From Myxococcota bacterium (lineage in GTDB: Bacteria; Myxococcota_A; UBA796): 64,000 bases of DNA. The position numbers and the translations under genes were made by a program. How positions within the stretch are numbered: position 1 is the stretch's first letter; each line of letters opens with the position of its first letter. The notes under the pieces are model-generated. The model saw only the letters and a list, made by a program, of their open reading frames with translations, had not been told where the DNA came from and searched no databases. Below are positions 34,740-43,194 of this stretch, piece by piece. Location: NCBI GenBank assembly GCA_029251165.1, contig JAQXDW010000046.1, positions 1 to 64,000 on the forward strand. The letters are read 5' to 3'.

Positions 34740-35261
34740 TCAGAGGCGCCCAGCACGTCCTGCGGCCACCTCACCGAGAAAGCGACGGGCCGTCGGGCTC
34801 GACCAGTCTCGTGGTCCGCCCATGCGTGCGATGAGGCGGCCGTCTTCGACGAGGAAGGTGTCAGGCAGACCGGAGACCTGCCAGTCCGTGACCGTGCGAC
34901 CGTCTGGGTCTCGCACGATGGCACCAGGGACCTGCCCACCAAACCAGGACGCGATGTCCGGCCAGGGCTCACTGGTGACCGCCAGCAGGGGAACGCCTTC
35001 GTCCTCACAGGCCTCCAGCAGCTCGGGCAGCTCCGTCAGACAGGGGCCACACCAGGTCGCCCAGAAGTGGACGAGGTGTGTCTCCGGCGGGACCGGATGA
35101 GGCAGTCCCTGGCGCACCACCACCAGCGCCGGGGCCGGTGCATCGAGGGATTCCCAGGCCAGCGGTGCTTCCGGGGCGCGAGCAGACTCCACGCCACGCC
35201 AGAGGAGAGCGAGGCCAAGCTGGAGCGCGACGAGGGCTGCGAGGATCTTCCCGCGCCTCAT
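34740..35261 (-). CDS. TlpA/ResA-like membrane-anchored thioredoxin
   Basis: A 173-residue thioredoxin-fold protein with an N-terminal membrane anchor (about 6-25) and the active site HFWATWCGPCLTELPEL (about 65-80). Such proteins reduce periplasmic disulphides, for example in cytochrome c or copper-site assembly. Its ATG overlaps the stop of the RND pump gene (ATGA), so it belongs to the efflux operon. The substrate is probably one of the Cys-rich periplasmic proteins of that operon, which is inference. Confidence 0.88.
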   Translation of the reverse strand: MRRGKILAALVALQLGLALLWRGVESARAPEAPLAWESLDAPAPALVVVRQGLPHPVPPETHLVHFWATWCGPCLTELPELLEACEDEGVPLLAVTSEPWPDIASWFGGQVPGAIVRDPDGRTVTDWQVSGLPDTFLVEDGRLIARMGGPRDWSSPTARRFLGEVAAGRAGRL

Positions 35262-38200
35262 CGCGCCCGTCCGGTGATGGTGTAGAGCACCGGCAGCACC
35301 AGCAGGGTCAGCACTGTGCTGGAGAGCAGGCCGCCGATGACCACTGCGGCCAGGGGACGCTGCACCTCCGCACCGATTCCTGTGTTGAACGCCATCGGAG
35401 CGAAGCCCAGCGCCGCGACCAGGCCAGTCATCAAGACCGGTCGGAGGCGTGCGATGGCCGCCTGCTCGACCGCCTCTCGCAGCGGCAGTCCTTCGTCCCG
35501 GTTTCGCCGGATCGTGGAGACCAGGAGCATGTCCGCCAGCACCGACACGCCGGAGAGCGCCACGAAGCCGACCGCCGCAGAGACACTGAAGGGCAGCCCG
35601 AGGAGCCAGAGCGCGGTGATCCCGCCGATGGCTGCGAAGGGAACCCCGGTGAACACCCGGAGCGCATCCACCGCCCGCCCGTAGGTAGTGTACAGCAGCA
35701 GAGCGATGAGCGACAGCGCCATCGGCACGACAATGAGCAAGCGCTTCCGGGCACGCTCATAGTGCTCGAACTGACCGCCATATCGAACGAACCAGCCATC
35801 CGGCAAGATCAACTCTGCGGAGATACGCGCCTGAACCTCCGCCACAAAGCTGCCCAGATCCCGCCCCCGGACATTGGACTGGACCACCAGCCGACGGCGT
35901 CCCCACTCTCGCTGGATGGCACCCGGGCCATCGGTTCGCTCGATCCGCGCCAGGGTTCCCAGCGGCAGGCGGGTCCCGTCTGCACCCGTGACCAGCAGGG
36001 TGCTGATCTGTTCGGGATCGCGCCGGCTGTCCTCGGAGAGCCGCACGGCGATGGGAAACCGACGCTCTCCCTCCAGCAGCTCACCGACCTCGACGCCGCC
36101 AATAGACTCCACGAACTGGAGCACCCCAGCCGCGGAGAGTCCGTGGCGGGCGGTGACGCTGCGATCCACCGTCGCGCGAAGAACGGGGAGGCCGGTGACC
36201 TGCTCCACGCTCACGTCCGCAGCTCCCGCAACCGAGCCGATGATGTCCTCGATCTGGAGGGCGAGCGTGCGCATCTGGGTCAGGTCATCGCCGAACACCT
36301 TCACGCCCAGATCCGAGCGCACTCCGGCAACCATCTCATTGACCCGCATCTCGATGGGCTGGGTGAACACCATGTTCATCCCCGGCAGCGCCGACAGCTC
36401 CTGCTCCATCGCTGCAACCAGCTCCGCCTGACTGTCCGCTCGCTTCCACAGCTCTCGCGGCGTGAGAGAGATGAAGACATCCGACAGCTCGATCCCCATC
36501 GGATCCGTCGCCAGGGCCGCGCTGCCGGTTCGGGTCCAGATGTCTGCAACCTCATCGGGAAACGTGGACAGGATCACCCGCTCGATCTGGGTCCCGTAGC
36601 GAACGGACTCATCGAGGGAGACGCTGGCGAGGCGCACAGTGTTGATGACGACCGCGCCCTCAGAGAGGCGGGGAATGAACGCCGTGCCGAGGCGCGTGGC
36701 GAGGAACCCGGCGTTGAGCATGAGCAGCAGGGCGACAGCGAGCACGATGCCCGGCGCATCCAGCGCGAAGCGAAGCAGCGGACGGTACAGCCGGGTCGAC
36801 AGCCGGACGAGGGCGACCTCCCGGTGACCACGGCTTCGGATCAGGAGGCTGGTAAGGACCGGGACGAGGGTCAGCGAGGCGAGCATTGAGCCGATCAGGG
36901 CGAAGATGACCGTCAGCGCCATCGGCCGGAACAGCTGCCCCTCGGTGCCCTCCAGCGCGAGCACAGGCAGGTACACCACGAGAATGATCAGCTCGCCGAA
37001 CATGGTCGGCTTTCGAACCTCAAGGGCCGCATCACCGACCACCGTCAGTCGATCATCGTCGGGGCGCTCCCCCAGGCGTCGGATCGCGTTCTCGACCTGA
37101 ACAATCGAGCTGTCCACCACGAGTCCGAAGTCGATGGCGCCGAGGCTCATGAGGCTACCGGCGATCCCAAACTGCAGCATAAAGCTCGACGCGAACGCCA
37201 TCGAAAGCGGGATCGTCGTGGCGACGACCAGCCCTGCACGCCAGCTCCCGAGAAACGCGAACAGGACCGCGATGACCAGCAGCGCCCCCTCAAAGAGGTT
37301 CTCGCGAACGGTGTCGAGGACCTGCTCGATCAGCCAGGTCCGCTGGTAGACCGGGGTCGCAGTGATTCCATCCGGGAGCGCGGCGGCAGCCTCGTTCAGC
37401 CGCAGCTCGAGACGCTCGGTGACCACCGCGCTGTTCTCACCCAGCAGCATGAAGCCGAGCCCCAAGACGGTCTCTCCCTCTCCACCAGCAGTCACCGCGC
37501 CGCGGCGTATCTCTCGCCCACGCTGGACCTCGGCGAGATCGCCGATGACGACCGGCACCCCCTCCCGAGCGGTCACGACCACCTGCCGGACATCGTCGAG
37601 GGTCGCGAACCGCCCGACGCCCTGAACCAGGGTGCTCTCTCCGGCCCGATCGATGCTTCCCCCTCCAACATTGCGGTTGTCTGTAGAGAGCGCACTCACG
37701 AGATCGTCCAGCGTGAGTCCATAGCGGACGAGGGTCTCCGGAGAGACGAGCACCTCGATCCGGCGCTCATCGCCACCCCAGGAATTCACCTCCGCAACAC
37801 CTGGGACCGCCCGAAGCTGAGGGGCCAAGATCCAGTCCTGAGCCGCCCGAAGCGCGTCGAGGCTGTGCCCCTCCCCCTGGACCAAGTAGTGAAAGACCTC
37901 TCCCAGTCCGGTCGCGAGCGGTCCAAGCTGAGGTCGCTCGACTCCCTCTGGGAGCGCGACGGTGCTCAGCCGCTCAGCGACCACCTGGCGTGACCGCCAG
38001 ATGCTGGCGTCGTCGTCGAAGACCAGCGTGACCTGAGAGATTCCGAAGCGCGACAGGGAGCGCACCTCTGCAAGCTCGGGAAGACCAGAGAGCGCCTGCT
38101 CGACTGGCCAGGTGATCTGCCGCTCGATCTCTTCGGGAGAGAGCGCGGCTGCGGTGGTGTTGATCTGGACCTGTACCGGCGTGGTGTCGGGAAAGGCATC

Positions 38201-38311
38201 GAGGGGCAGGCGCAGAAATGAGATGATGCCGATGACCGCCAGGACGAGCCAGGCGACGCAGACGACGCCACGGTGCGCCAGCGACCAGCGGATGGTGCGA
38301 TCAAAGAGCAT
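35258..38311 (-). CDS. CusA/CzcA-type heavy-metal RND efflux pump
   Basis: A 1017-residue inner-membrane RND transporter of the heavy-metal efflux class with 12 expected helices. TM4 shows the proton-relay pattern GAIDFGLVVDSSIVQVENA, which has the two Asp of CzcA/CusA. Other family stretches: LRLPLDAFPDTTPVQVQINT, WPVEQALSGLPELAEVRSLSRFGISQVT, FGEL.ILVVYLPVLALEG. It would expel Cu/Ag or Zn/Co/Cd from the periplasm with the adaptor encoded upstream and an outer-membrane channel, which is not encoded next to it. Metal specificity cannot be read with confidence. Confidence 0.95.
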   Translation of the reverse strand: MLFDRTIRWSLAHRGVVCVAWLVLAVIGIISFLRLPLDAFPDTTPVQVQINTTAAALSPEEIERQITWPVEQALSGLPELAEVRSLSRFGISQVTLVFDDDASIWRSRQVVAERLSTVALPEGVERPQLGPLATGLGEVFHYLVQGEGHSLDALRAAQDWILAPQLRAVPGVAEVNSWGGDERRIEVLVSPETLVRYGLTLDDLVSALSTDNRNVGGGSIDRAGESTLVQGVGRFATLDDVRQVVVTAREGVPVVIGDLAEVQRGREIRRGAVTAGGEGETVLGLGFMLLGENSAVVTERLELRLNEAAAALPDGITATPVYQRTWLIEQVLDTVRENLFEGALLVIAVLFAFLGSWRAGLVVATTIPLSMAFASSFMLQFGIAGSLMSLGAIDFGLVVDSSIVQVENAIRRLGERPDDDRLTVVGDAALEVRKPTMFGELIILVVYLPVLALEGTEGQLFRPMALTVIFALIGSMLASLTLVPVLTSLLIRSRGHREVALVRLSTRLYRPLLRFALDAPGIVLAVALLLMLNAGFLATRLGTAFIPRLSEGAVVINTVRLASVSLDESVRYGTQIERVILSTFPDEVADIWTRTGSAALATDPMGIELSDVFISLTPRELWKRADSQAELVAAMEQELSALPGMNMVFTQPIEMRVNEMVAGVRSDLGVKVFGDDLTQMRTLALQIEDIIGSVAGAADVSVEQVTGLPVLRATVDRSVTARHGLSAAGVLQFVESIGGVEVGELLEGERRFPIAVRLSEDSRRDPEQISTLLVTGADGTRLPLGTLARIERTDGPGAIQREWGRRRLVVQSNVRGRDLGSFVAEVQARISAELILPDGWFVRYGGQFEHYERARKRLLIVVPMALSLIALLLYTTYGRAVDALRVFTGVPFAAIGGITALWLLGLPFSVSAAVGFVALSGVSVLADMLLVSTIRRNRDEGLPLREAVEQAAIARLRPVLMTGLVAALGFAPMAFNTGIGAEVQRPLAAVVIGGLLSSTVLTLLVLPVLYTITGRAR

Positions 38312-38313
38312 GG

Positions 38314-39663
38314 CTACTCCACATCACAGCAGCCAGCCCCAATGCTGTCCTTGAGGGTCTCCGTCTTGAGGAGGAAGCTGCCAGTGGTCACCACCTGATC
38401 ACCGGCAGAGACACCTCCGACGATCCGCACCTTCTCTCCCTGGCGAGCAAGCACACGCACACGCCGAGCGACGAAGGTGTCGACCTGCTGCTGAACAAAG
38501 ACGAGGTGTACAGCTCCGGCGCGCTGGATCGCGGCACCAGGAACCACCACCGCAGCGGTCGAGGAGGCCCCGAGTATGGTTGCTGTGCCGTAGAGGTTGG
38601 CGCGAAGCAGTCCCGCCGTGTTGTCGAGCTCGACACGCGCCAGTACCGTCCGGGTCTCTGGGGCGACCATCGGCGAGAGGGCTGAGATGTGACCGGTGAG
38701 CAGGGCATCGGGAAGGGCGTCGAGCTGAATCCGCACCTCCTGTCCCAGCGCCACCCCGACAAGGTCTCGCTCTGAGATGTCCAGCTCTGCCCACATTACC
38801 TGGGGATCGACGACCTCGAACAGGGGCTGAAGGCCGTCAACGGCCTGTCCGACGCGCACATGTCGTGCGATGACCGTCCCAGCAAGCGGGGTGGTCAGCT
38901 GGGTGCGGTCTCCGCTCCCGGCACCAACCAGCGCCACCTCTGCCGCCACAGCCACCAGCACCGCCTCAGCGGAGGAGAGCGCCTGCTCCGACGCGAGCAG
39001 CTCACGCTGAGAGGAGACTCCACCGGCAAGCAGCGTTCGCTGGCGCTCGACCTCAGCGGCAGCGACGTCTCGGATCTGGGTGGCTGCGATGAGCCGAGAG
39101 CGATCTCCGGCGACATGTGCGCTGCGCACCTCCGCGAGAACCTGGCCGCGTCCTACCGAGTCACCGACCTCAGCTCGGATGGCGCTGACCACCCCCGGTG
39201 CTCGGGCGCTTACTGCAGCCACACGGGTAGCATCCCAGGTAATGCGCGCGACAGCATGGGTTCCATCAACCCAGTCGGTCTCTTCAGCGATGGCGACCGC
39301 CAGTCCAGCCTGCTCCGCAGTCTTCCGGGTCCGAAAGCGAACCCGGGTACCGTCCGCTGGAGCGCCGTCGGTTGCTGTGGGCTGAATGATCGGTCTACCG
39401 CCCTGCTCTGGAGCACAGCTGGGGCAGAACGACTCCGGAAACCCGTGCTCATCACACCAGTCTCCGCTCGACTGAAAAACGGGAACCAGGCGGGGATTGC
39501 ACTGAGGGCAGACCGCCTCAAGGACACCATGCTCGTCGCACAGGTCGGGATCGTCCGCAGCAGCACGCACGGGCCGATCTGCTCCGGAGGGAGAAGACAC
39601 GTCCACGCAGCCGGTCAGCAGTCCGATCCCCAGGAAGCAGAGCCTCTGGAGAGTCCGACGCAC
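38314..39663 (-). CDS. Heavy-metal efflux adaptor with Cys/His motif (CusB/CzcB-type)
   Basis: A 449-residue periplasmic adaptor lipoprotein (lipobox LTGC near residue 16-19) that links the RND pump to the outer-membrane channel. The N-terminal 80 residues carry two copies of a Cys/Glu-His motif: CDEHGVLEAVCPQC and CDEHGFPESFCPSC, putative metal-binding sites. The rest has the usual hairpin and lipoyl/beta-barrel pattern (GRGQVLAEV, VSARAPGVVSAI, VDPQVMWAELDISE). Two bases separate it from the pump gene. Confidence 0.92.
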   Translation of the reverse strand: MRRTLQRLCFLGIGLLTGCVDVSSPSGADRPVRAAADDPDLCDEHGVLEAVCPQCNPRLVPVFQSSGDWCDEHGFPESFCPSCAPEQGGRPIIQPTATDGAPADGTRVRFRTRKTAEQAGLAVAIAEETDWVDGTHAVARITWDATRVAAVSARAPGVVSAIRAEVGDSVGRGQVLAEVRSAHVAGDRSRLIAATQIRDVAAAEVERQRTLLAGGVSSQRELLASEQALSSAEAVLVAVAAEVALVGAGSGDRTQLTTPLAGTVIARHVRVGQAVDGLQPLFEVVDPQVMWAELDISERDLVGVALGQEVRIQLDALPDALLTGHISALSPMVAPETRTVLARVELDNTAGLLRANLYGTATILGASSTAAVVVPGAAIQRAGAVHLVFVQQQVDTFVARRVRVLARQGEKVRIVGGVSAGDQVVTTGSFLLKTETLKDSIGAGCCDVE

Positions 39664-39664
39664 G

Positions 39665-39964
39665 TCAGCTTTCCTTCGGGGGCCGCTCGATCTTCAGCTC
39701 TGGGCTGCACTGGAGGCACTGCGACTCCGGAACAGCATGCTCACCGCACCAATCGCCAGTGACCTGAAAGGCCGGCACCAGTGAAGAATCACATCGGGTG
39801 CACCGCGACTCTGGGACGGCGTGCTCGCCGCACCAGTCCGCATGGGATCCCGAGACAACCCCAGCGACAGCATGCACGCTCGGGAGAGCGACCTCAGGGG
39901 CTGGCTCGGGGGTGCTGTTGTTGCACGCAACAACGCATAGAATGAGTGAAACAAACGCAGACAT
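39665..39964 (-). CDS. Small lipoprotein with duplicated Cys/Glu-His motif
   Basis: A 99-residue lipoprotein (lipobox VVAC at about residue 14) with two copies of WCGEHAVPES(R/Q)C..C, the same motif that occurs twice in the N-terminus of the adaptor encoded next. It lacks the hairpin and barrel domains, so it looks like a free copy of that metal-binding region. AGGAG precedes the ATG at 39964. It lies one base upstream of the adaptor's start, in the same operon. A periplasmic metal carrier or trap is the obvious hypothesis. Confidence 0.8.
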   Translation of the reverse strand: MSAFVSLILCVVACNNSTPEPAPEVALPSVHAVAGVVSGSHADWCGEHAVPESRCTRCDSSLVPAFQVTGDWCGEHAVPESQCLQCSPELKIERPPKES

Positions 39965-40037
39965 CGGGATCTCCTGACATGGGACGCAGACTAGCAGACT
40001 AGACGACACCTCACAGTGAGGTGTGACGGTATGGCGG

Positions 40038-40382
40038 TCAGGAGATGGGGGGCCGAAACAGCGGCGGTCCGTTTGCCCGGGGATGGAGCAGTTCGAGGGG
40101 AAGGAGCTTCTCTTCAGCGAGGACGACGACGCGAACTTCCTGAACGAGCAGCAACACGGGAGGCAAAATCGCCACGCCGCCGATGCTGCACATCCCGAAG
40201 TCATCATCGCAGCAGTCTTCCGCATCTTCCGCGTCTTCAGCTTGCGCGGCTGAGGCGGGACAGCAGTCGCCTCCGGAAGCCTCGCTCCACTGCGCGACCC
40301 GCTCGACCAGAGCCACGCCCACATCACGGTCTGCTTTGGTGAGCAGCACGCTGGACAGGAGCAGAAGGAGAAAGCGGATCAC
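40038..40382 (-). CDS. Small exported Cys/Asp-rich protein at the head of the efflux operon
   Basis: A 114-residue protein with an N-terminal signal (MIRFLLLLLSSVLLTKA) and an acidic Cys-rich middle: DCCPASAAQAEDAEDAEDCC followed by DDDFGMC. The five Cys and cluster of acids could bind metal. A hydrophobic segment (about 68-92) follows and the C-terminus is Leu-rich. Starts with GTG. No family recognised; the position before the metal lipoprotein and RND genes supports a metal role. It is less secure than its neighbours because the composition is low in complexity. Confidence 0.6.
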   Translation of the reverse strand: MIRFLLLLLSSVLLTKADRDVGVALVERVAQWSEASGGDCCPASAAQAEDAEDAEDCCDDDFGMCSIGGVAILPPVLLLVQEVRVVVLAEEKLLPLELLHPRANGPPLFRPPIS

Positions 40383-40386
40383 ATAC

Positions 40387-40398
40387 CAGATGTATCTG
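40387..40398. promoter_or_regulatory. Inverted repeat upstream of the efflux operon
   Basis: CAGATGTATCTG, a 12-bp inverted repeat with a GT centre (CAGAT/ATCTG), lies five bases upstream of the GTG of the first gene in the efflux operon. It could be an operator for a metal-sensing repressor; no regulator gene is near. The rest of this 187-base gap (40383-40569) shows no other clear site. Confidence 0.35.
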
Positions 40399-40569
40399 AT
40401 CGCAACGGAAAGGGAAACCGAAGCGGAAGCAGAGGCCCCACCTCATGCGGTGCAGCGCCGTCGAACCCAACTCACTTCTGGCAGGAATTCATGGTAGGGA
40501 TGTCAGCCGGATTGCGACCGGAGCGATGGGTCCCCCAAAGCTGGGTACCCCACAGTTAAGGAGCCGGAC

Positions 40570-41835
40570 ATGGATGAGCAGTCTCTCTGGGCACGCCCGC
40601 TGTCGTCAGCAGAGCTGATCCCGCTGGGCATCGTCCTCGCTCGTCTCCTCGCACCGCGCCATGCGCGTAGACAATTCGGCGGCCTCGACGGGCTGTTCCG
40701 AGATGACACTGGCGCGCTGTGCCTCGGTCCAGTCAACCCACATGGCTCGGCTCTGGAGGACGTCCGTGCCGTCGGACGCCTGCTGCTAGAGGCTCCGCTC
40801 CGCCAGCTCCCGGGCGGGCCAAGGGTCCTGACAGACGAGCAGCTCCTCAGCCACATCAGCCTCGTCTGTCCAGACTTTCCGCCAGACCTTGCCGCCGTCC
40901 TCTCCGACGCCATCGCACCAGCCCTGAAGCACCGTCCGAGCAACGCCACTGCCCTATGGCTACAGCTGGTCCGCGCAGAGGCGAGCCACACCGTGCGTGC
41001 GTCTGCACCCGCTGCGGAGCACACCCGCTGGAGCCTGGGACACGACACCCACATCGGACTGTACAAGTCTCGGCTGGGTCAGACCAACCAGGATCACCTG
41101 TTCTACCAGTCCGCCGGAGCGGTCTCTCTCCTGCTGGTCGCAGATGGCATCTCGGTCTCCACGGCCGGCAGCGGAAACCTCGCCAGCGCCCTCCTCGTTC
41201 AGGTCATCGCCTCGCTGTGGGAGCGTGAGAAGGAAGCACTGCAGACCGCCTCAGGCAGCCAAATTCAGTCCTTCATCCGCGAGGCCCTCGCGGTCGCAAA
41301 CAACACCATCTGCAGCGGAACCCTTCGGCTGACAGAGGGAAGCCTCGGCCAGCACATTCCGATGGGAACCACAGCGGTGCTCGCGGTGCTCGCGGGCAAC
41401 GATGTCCACCTCGCGACGCTCGGAGACTCTCGGGCTTACCTCATCTGCGACAGCGGTGTCGGCCTGCTGACAGGCGATCAGAACCTCCGTGGAGAGTGGC
41501 TGCGATCCTGGCAAACCGATGCTCCCATTGCGCTGCAAAGCGAGGGACATGCCCTGGTTGGATATGCCGGCCACTTTGACATCTATGGAGAGCCCGCTCC
41601 GATTCCTGCGGTGCTCCGAACAGTCCGGATGCTACCTGGAGAGAGCCTTCTGCTCTGCTCTGACGGCCTCAATGACTATGCCGCAGACTCGCATGCGTCC
41701 CTGGCGCGCCTCATCGAGGCTGCGGTATCCGAGAGCGGTCCCGATGCAGCCGCCAGAGTGCTTGTTGGATGTGCAAACTCTGGCGGTGGTGGCGACAACA
41801 TCACCGTGCTTGTTGCCACTTGTGGCGCCGGCTGA
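40570..41835 (+). CDS. PP2C-type Ser/Thr phosphatase with degenerate kinase tail
   Basis: A 421-residue protein. The C-terminal two-thirds (about 150-420) is a PP2C/PPM domain: GQTNQDHLF, VADGISVS, MGTTAVLAVL, LGDSRAYLI, LLCSDGLNDY and GGGDNITVLVA, with metal Asp residues retained. The N-terminal 150 residues resemble the C-lobe of a Ser/Thr kinase (EDVRAVGRLLLEA; PDLAAVLSDAIAPALKHRPSNATALWLQL) but lack the Gly loop, catalytic loop and DFG, so it cannot phosphorylate. It could dock a kinase partner. GGAG upstream of ATG. Kinases are encoded at 19905 and 53237, not next door. Confidence 0.85.
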   Translation: MDEQSLWARPLSSAELIPLGIVLARLLAPRHARRQFGGLDGLFRDDTGALCLGPVNPHGSALEDVRAVGRLLLEAPLRQLPGGPRVLTDEQLLSHISLVCPDFPPDLAAVLSDAIAPALKHRPSNATALWLQLVRAEASHTVRASAPAAEHTRWSLGHDTHIGLYKSRLGQTNQDHLFYQSAGAVSLLLVADGISVSTAGSGNLASALLVQVIASLWEREKEALQTASGSQIQSFIREALAVANNTICSGTLRLTEGSLGQHIPMGTTAVLAVLAGNDVHLATLGDSRAYLICDSGVGLLTGDQNLRGEWLRSWQTDAPIALQSEGHALVGYAGHFDIYGEPAPIPAVLRTVRMLPGESLLLCSDGLNDYAADSHASLARLIEAAVSESGPDAAARVLVGCANSGGGGDNITVLVATCGAG

Positions 41836-41953
41836 GATTCTTGGTCGCGCTCCGTGAACAATTCTGGAGCGTTGTAGGATTGGTGAAGGTTGTCGAGGGA
41901 AGAAGACGACGGTAAGTGGGGTTAGCCGAACCGGACGAGACAATCGAAAAGGC

Positions 41954-41982
41954 TTGACTCAATGAGCACTTCGGTCTATCAC
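41954..41982 (+). promoter_or_regulatory. Probable promoter of the abundant exported protein
   Basis: TTGACT (41954-41959), 17 bases, TATCAC (41977-41982): five and four matches to the sigma70 boxes with ideal spacing, followed by a pyrimidine- and GC-rich stretch TCCCCGTCCCC. The start codon is 42 bases further on. Confidence 0.5.
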
Positions 41983-42023
41983 TCCCCGTCCCCTGTCACT
42001 TCCAATGAATCATGGAGATTCCA

Positions 42024-42713
42024 ATGAACCTTCGTAACGCCTCCGCGTTCCTCCTTTCCGCAGCACTCATCTTCACCGTTGGCACCTCCGATGCCGAGGC
42101 CGGCAAGAAGAAGAAGAAGAGCGACTCCAGCGAAGACGCTGCTGCTGAGATGGTCGAGATCGGCGAGACCGGTGTCTCTGCTTTCGACGACGTCTTCAGC
42201 CAGGTCAAGGACATCCACACCACCCTGGATGAGGCCGACGCCACCATCCTCTCCGCCGAGACCAACCTCCTCACCGCTCTGGGCGCTGCTGAGGGCACCC
42301 CCCTTGCTGACGCACTCTCCGAGTTCACGGCCAGCGCTGGCGACATGGTCACCTTCGAGATGGACGGAACCACTCCGAACTTCTCCGTGAACCCCGAGGC
42401 TCCCGAGAACGTCACCGCCGGTGTCGACGGCATCAAGAGCGCCATGGCTGACATCCAGACCGTCGTTGATGGTCTCACCGAGCTGCCCGCCAAGGTCACT
42501 GCCCTCATCGACGCTTCCAAGTCGATGCCTGGTGAGGCCCCCGCAGCACTCAAGGATGCAGGTCTCTCCGCCAAGGAGATCATGCCGGCCGTCAAGACCG
42601 TCAAGAACAACGTCAAGGCCACTGGCCAGACCCCCGACCGCGTGACCAACACCACTGCGACCGCGACCGGATTCCTGAGCACCATCACCGGCGCCTTCAC
42701 CAGCGGCGAGTAA
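42024..42713 (+). CDS. Exported helical protein of unknown function, probably abundant
   Basis: A 229-residue protein with signal peptide (1-24; ALIFTVGTSDAEA cleavage near AEA-GKK), a KKKKKS stretch and then an Ala/Thr/Glu-rich helical domain with periodic repeats (VDDVFSQVKDIHTTLDEADATIL, VKTVKNNVKATGQTPDRVTN). No Cys in the mature part. Codon choice is strongly biased to a few C-ending codons (GCC/GAC/AAG/CTC), it has its own promoter and a strong terminator, and GGAGA lies before the ATG at 42024. All suggest high expression. No family recognised; periplasmic or surface role. Confidence 0.8.
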   Translation: MNLRNASAFLLSAALIFTVGTSDAEAGKKKKKSDSSEDAAAEMVEIGETGVSAFDDVFSQVKDIHTTLDEADATILSAETNLLTALGAAEGTPLADALSEFTASAGDMVTFEMDGTTPNFSVNPEAPENVTAGVDGIKSAMADIQTVVDGLTELPAKVTALIDASKSMPGEAPAALKDAGLSAKEIMPAVKTVKNNVKATGQTPDRVTNTTATATGFLSTITGAFTSGE

Positions 42714-42740
42714 GCTGACTGGCGAACGCCAACACCATCA

Positions 42741-42768
42741 GGACGCGGCCAATTGGCCGCGTCCTTTT
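42741..42768 (+). terminator. Strong rho-independent terminator
   Basis: GGACGCGGCC and GGCCGCGTCC form a perfect 10-bp stem around the loop AATT, followed by TTTTGTTTT. Position 27 bases after the stop of the exported-protein gene. Confidence 0.92.
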
Positions 42769-42771
42769 GTT

Positions 42772-43194
42772 TTGCCCCGACGCGCGCTCCTCCTGGTGCT
42801 TCCTGCCGGCGCCCTCGGGCTGCTCCTTCCCCGCCTCACTCCCGAGGCGGTCCTGCTCGCGGCGCTGTGTCAGGGACTGTTCTTTCTGAACGACGAGACC
42901 ATCGTCGACACACTCCAGCTTGGACAGGCCGCCGAGGCCCGGCTCGACGCACTCCCGCTTGGCCGCCGTCTCCAGCTGAGGGGTGACCTGCGCGCACTGG
43001 ATCTGGGTGTCGCGCTGCTCATCGGTGCCCGCCTCTCCTCCGGAGCGCGCGCAGAGGTGCGGCTTGCGCTCCAGCACCTACGGAGCACCGCGCGTGCTCC
43101 TGCCCTGGCTCGCCTCCAGGAGCTGTGTGCGCTGGCCTGCTACGGCCACCCCAACCTGCTCGCAGAGCTCGGCTATGCGGGGCCGACGCCGTGA
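42772..43194 (+). CDS. Gluconate 2-dehydrogenase subunit 3-like protein
   Basis: A 140-residue protein starting TTG, which lies in the T-run of the terminator above. The C-terminus, ACYGHPNLLAELGYAGP, matches the end of gluconate 2-dehydrogenase subunit 3/'small subunit' proteins that pair with GMC flavoenzymes. It stops within the GTGA that starts the GMC gene, so the two are coupled. N-terminal residues 5-25 are hydrophobic (LLLVLPAGALGLLLP) and could be a signal or anchor. Another start is possible because no ribosome site is clear. Confidence 0.72.
   Translation: MPRRALLLVLPAGALGLLLPRLTPEAVLLAALCQGLFFLNDETIVDTLQLGQAAEARLDALPLGRRLQLRGDLRALDLGVALLIGARLSSGARAEVRLALQHLRSTARAPALARLQELCALACYGHPNLLAELGYAGPTP

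Noticed and set aside
35078..36889. 603-residue ORF on the plus strand
   Set aside because: Antisense to the RND pump; composition is the shadow of GC-biased codons.
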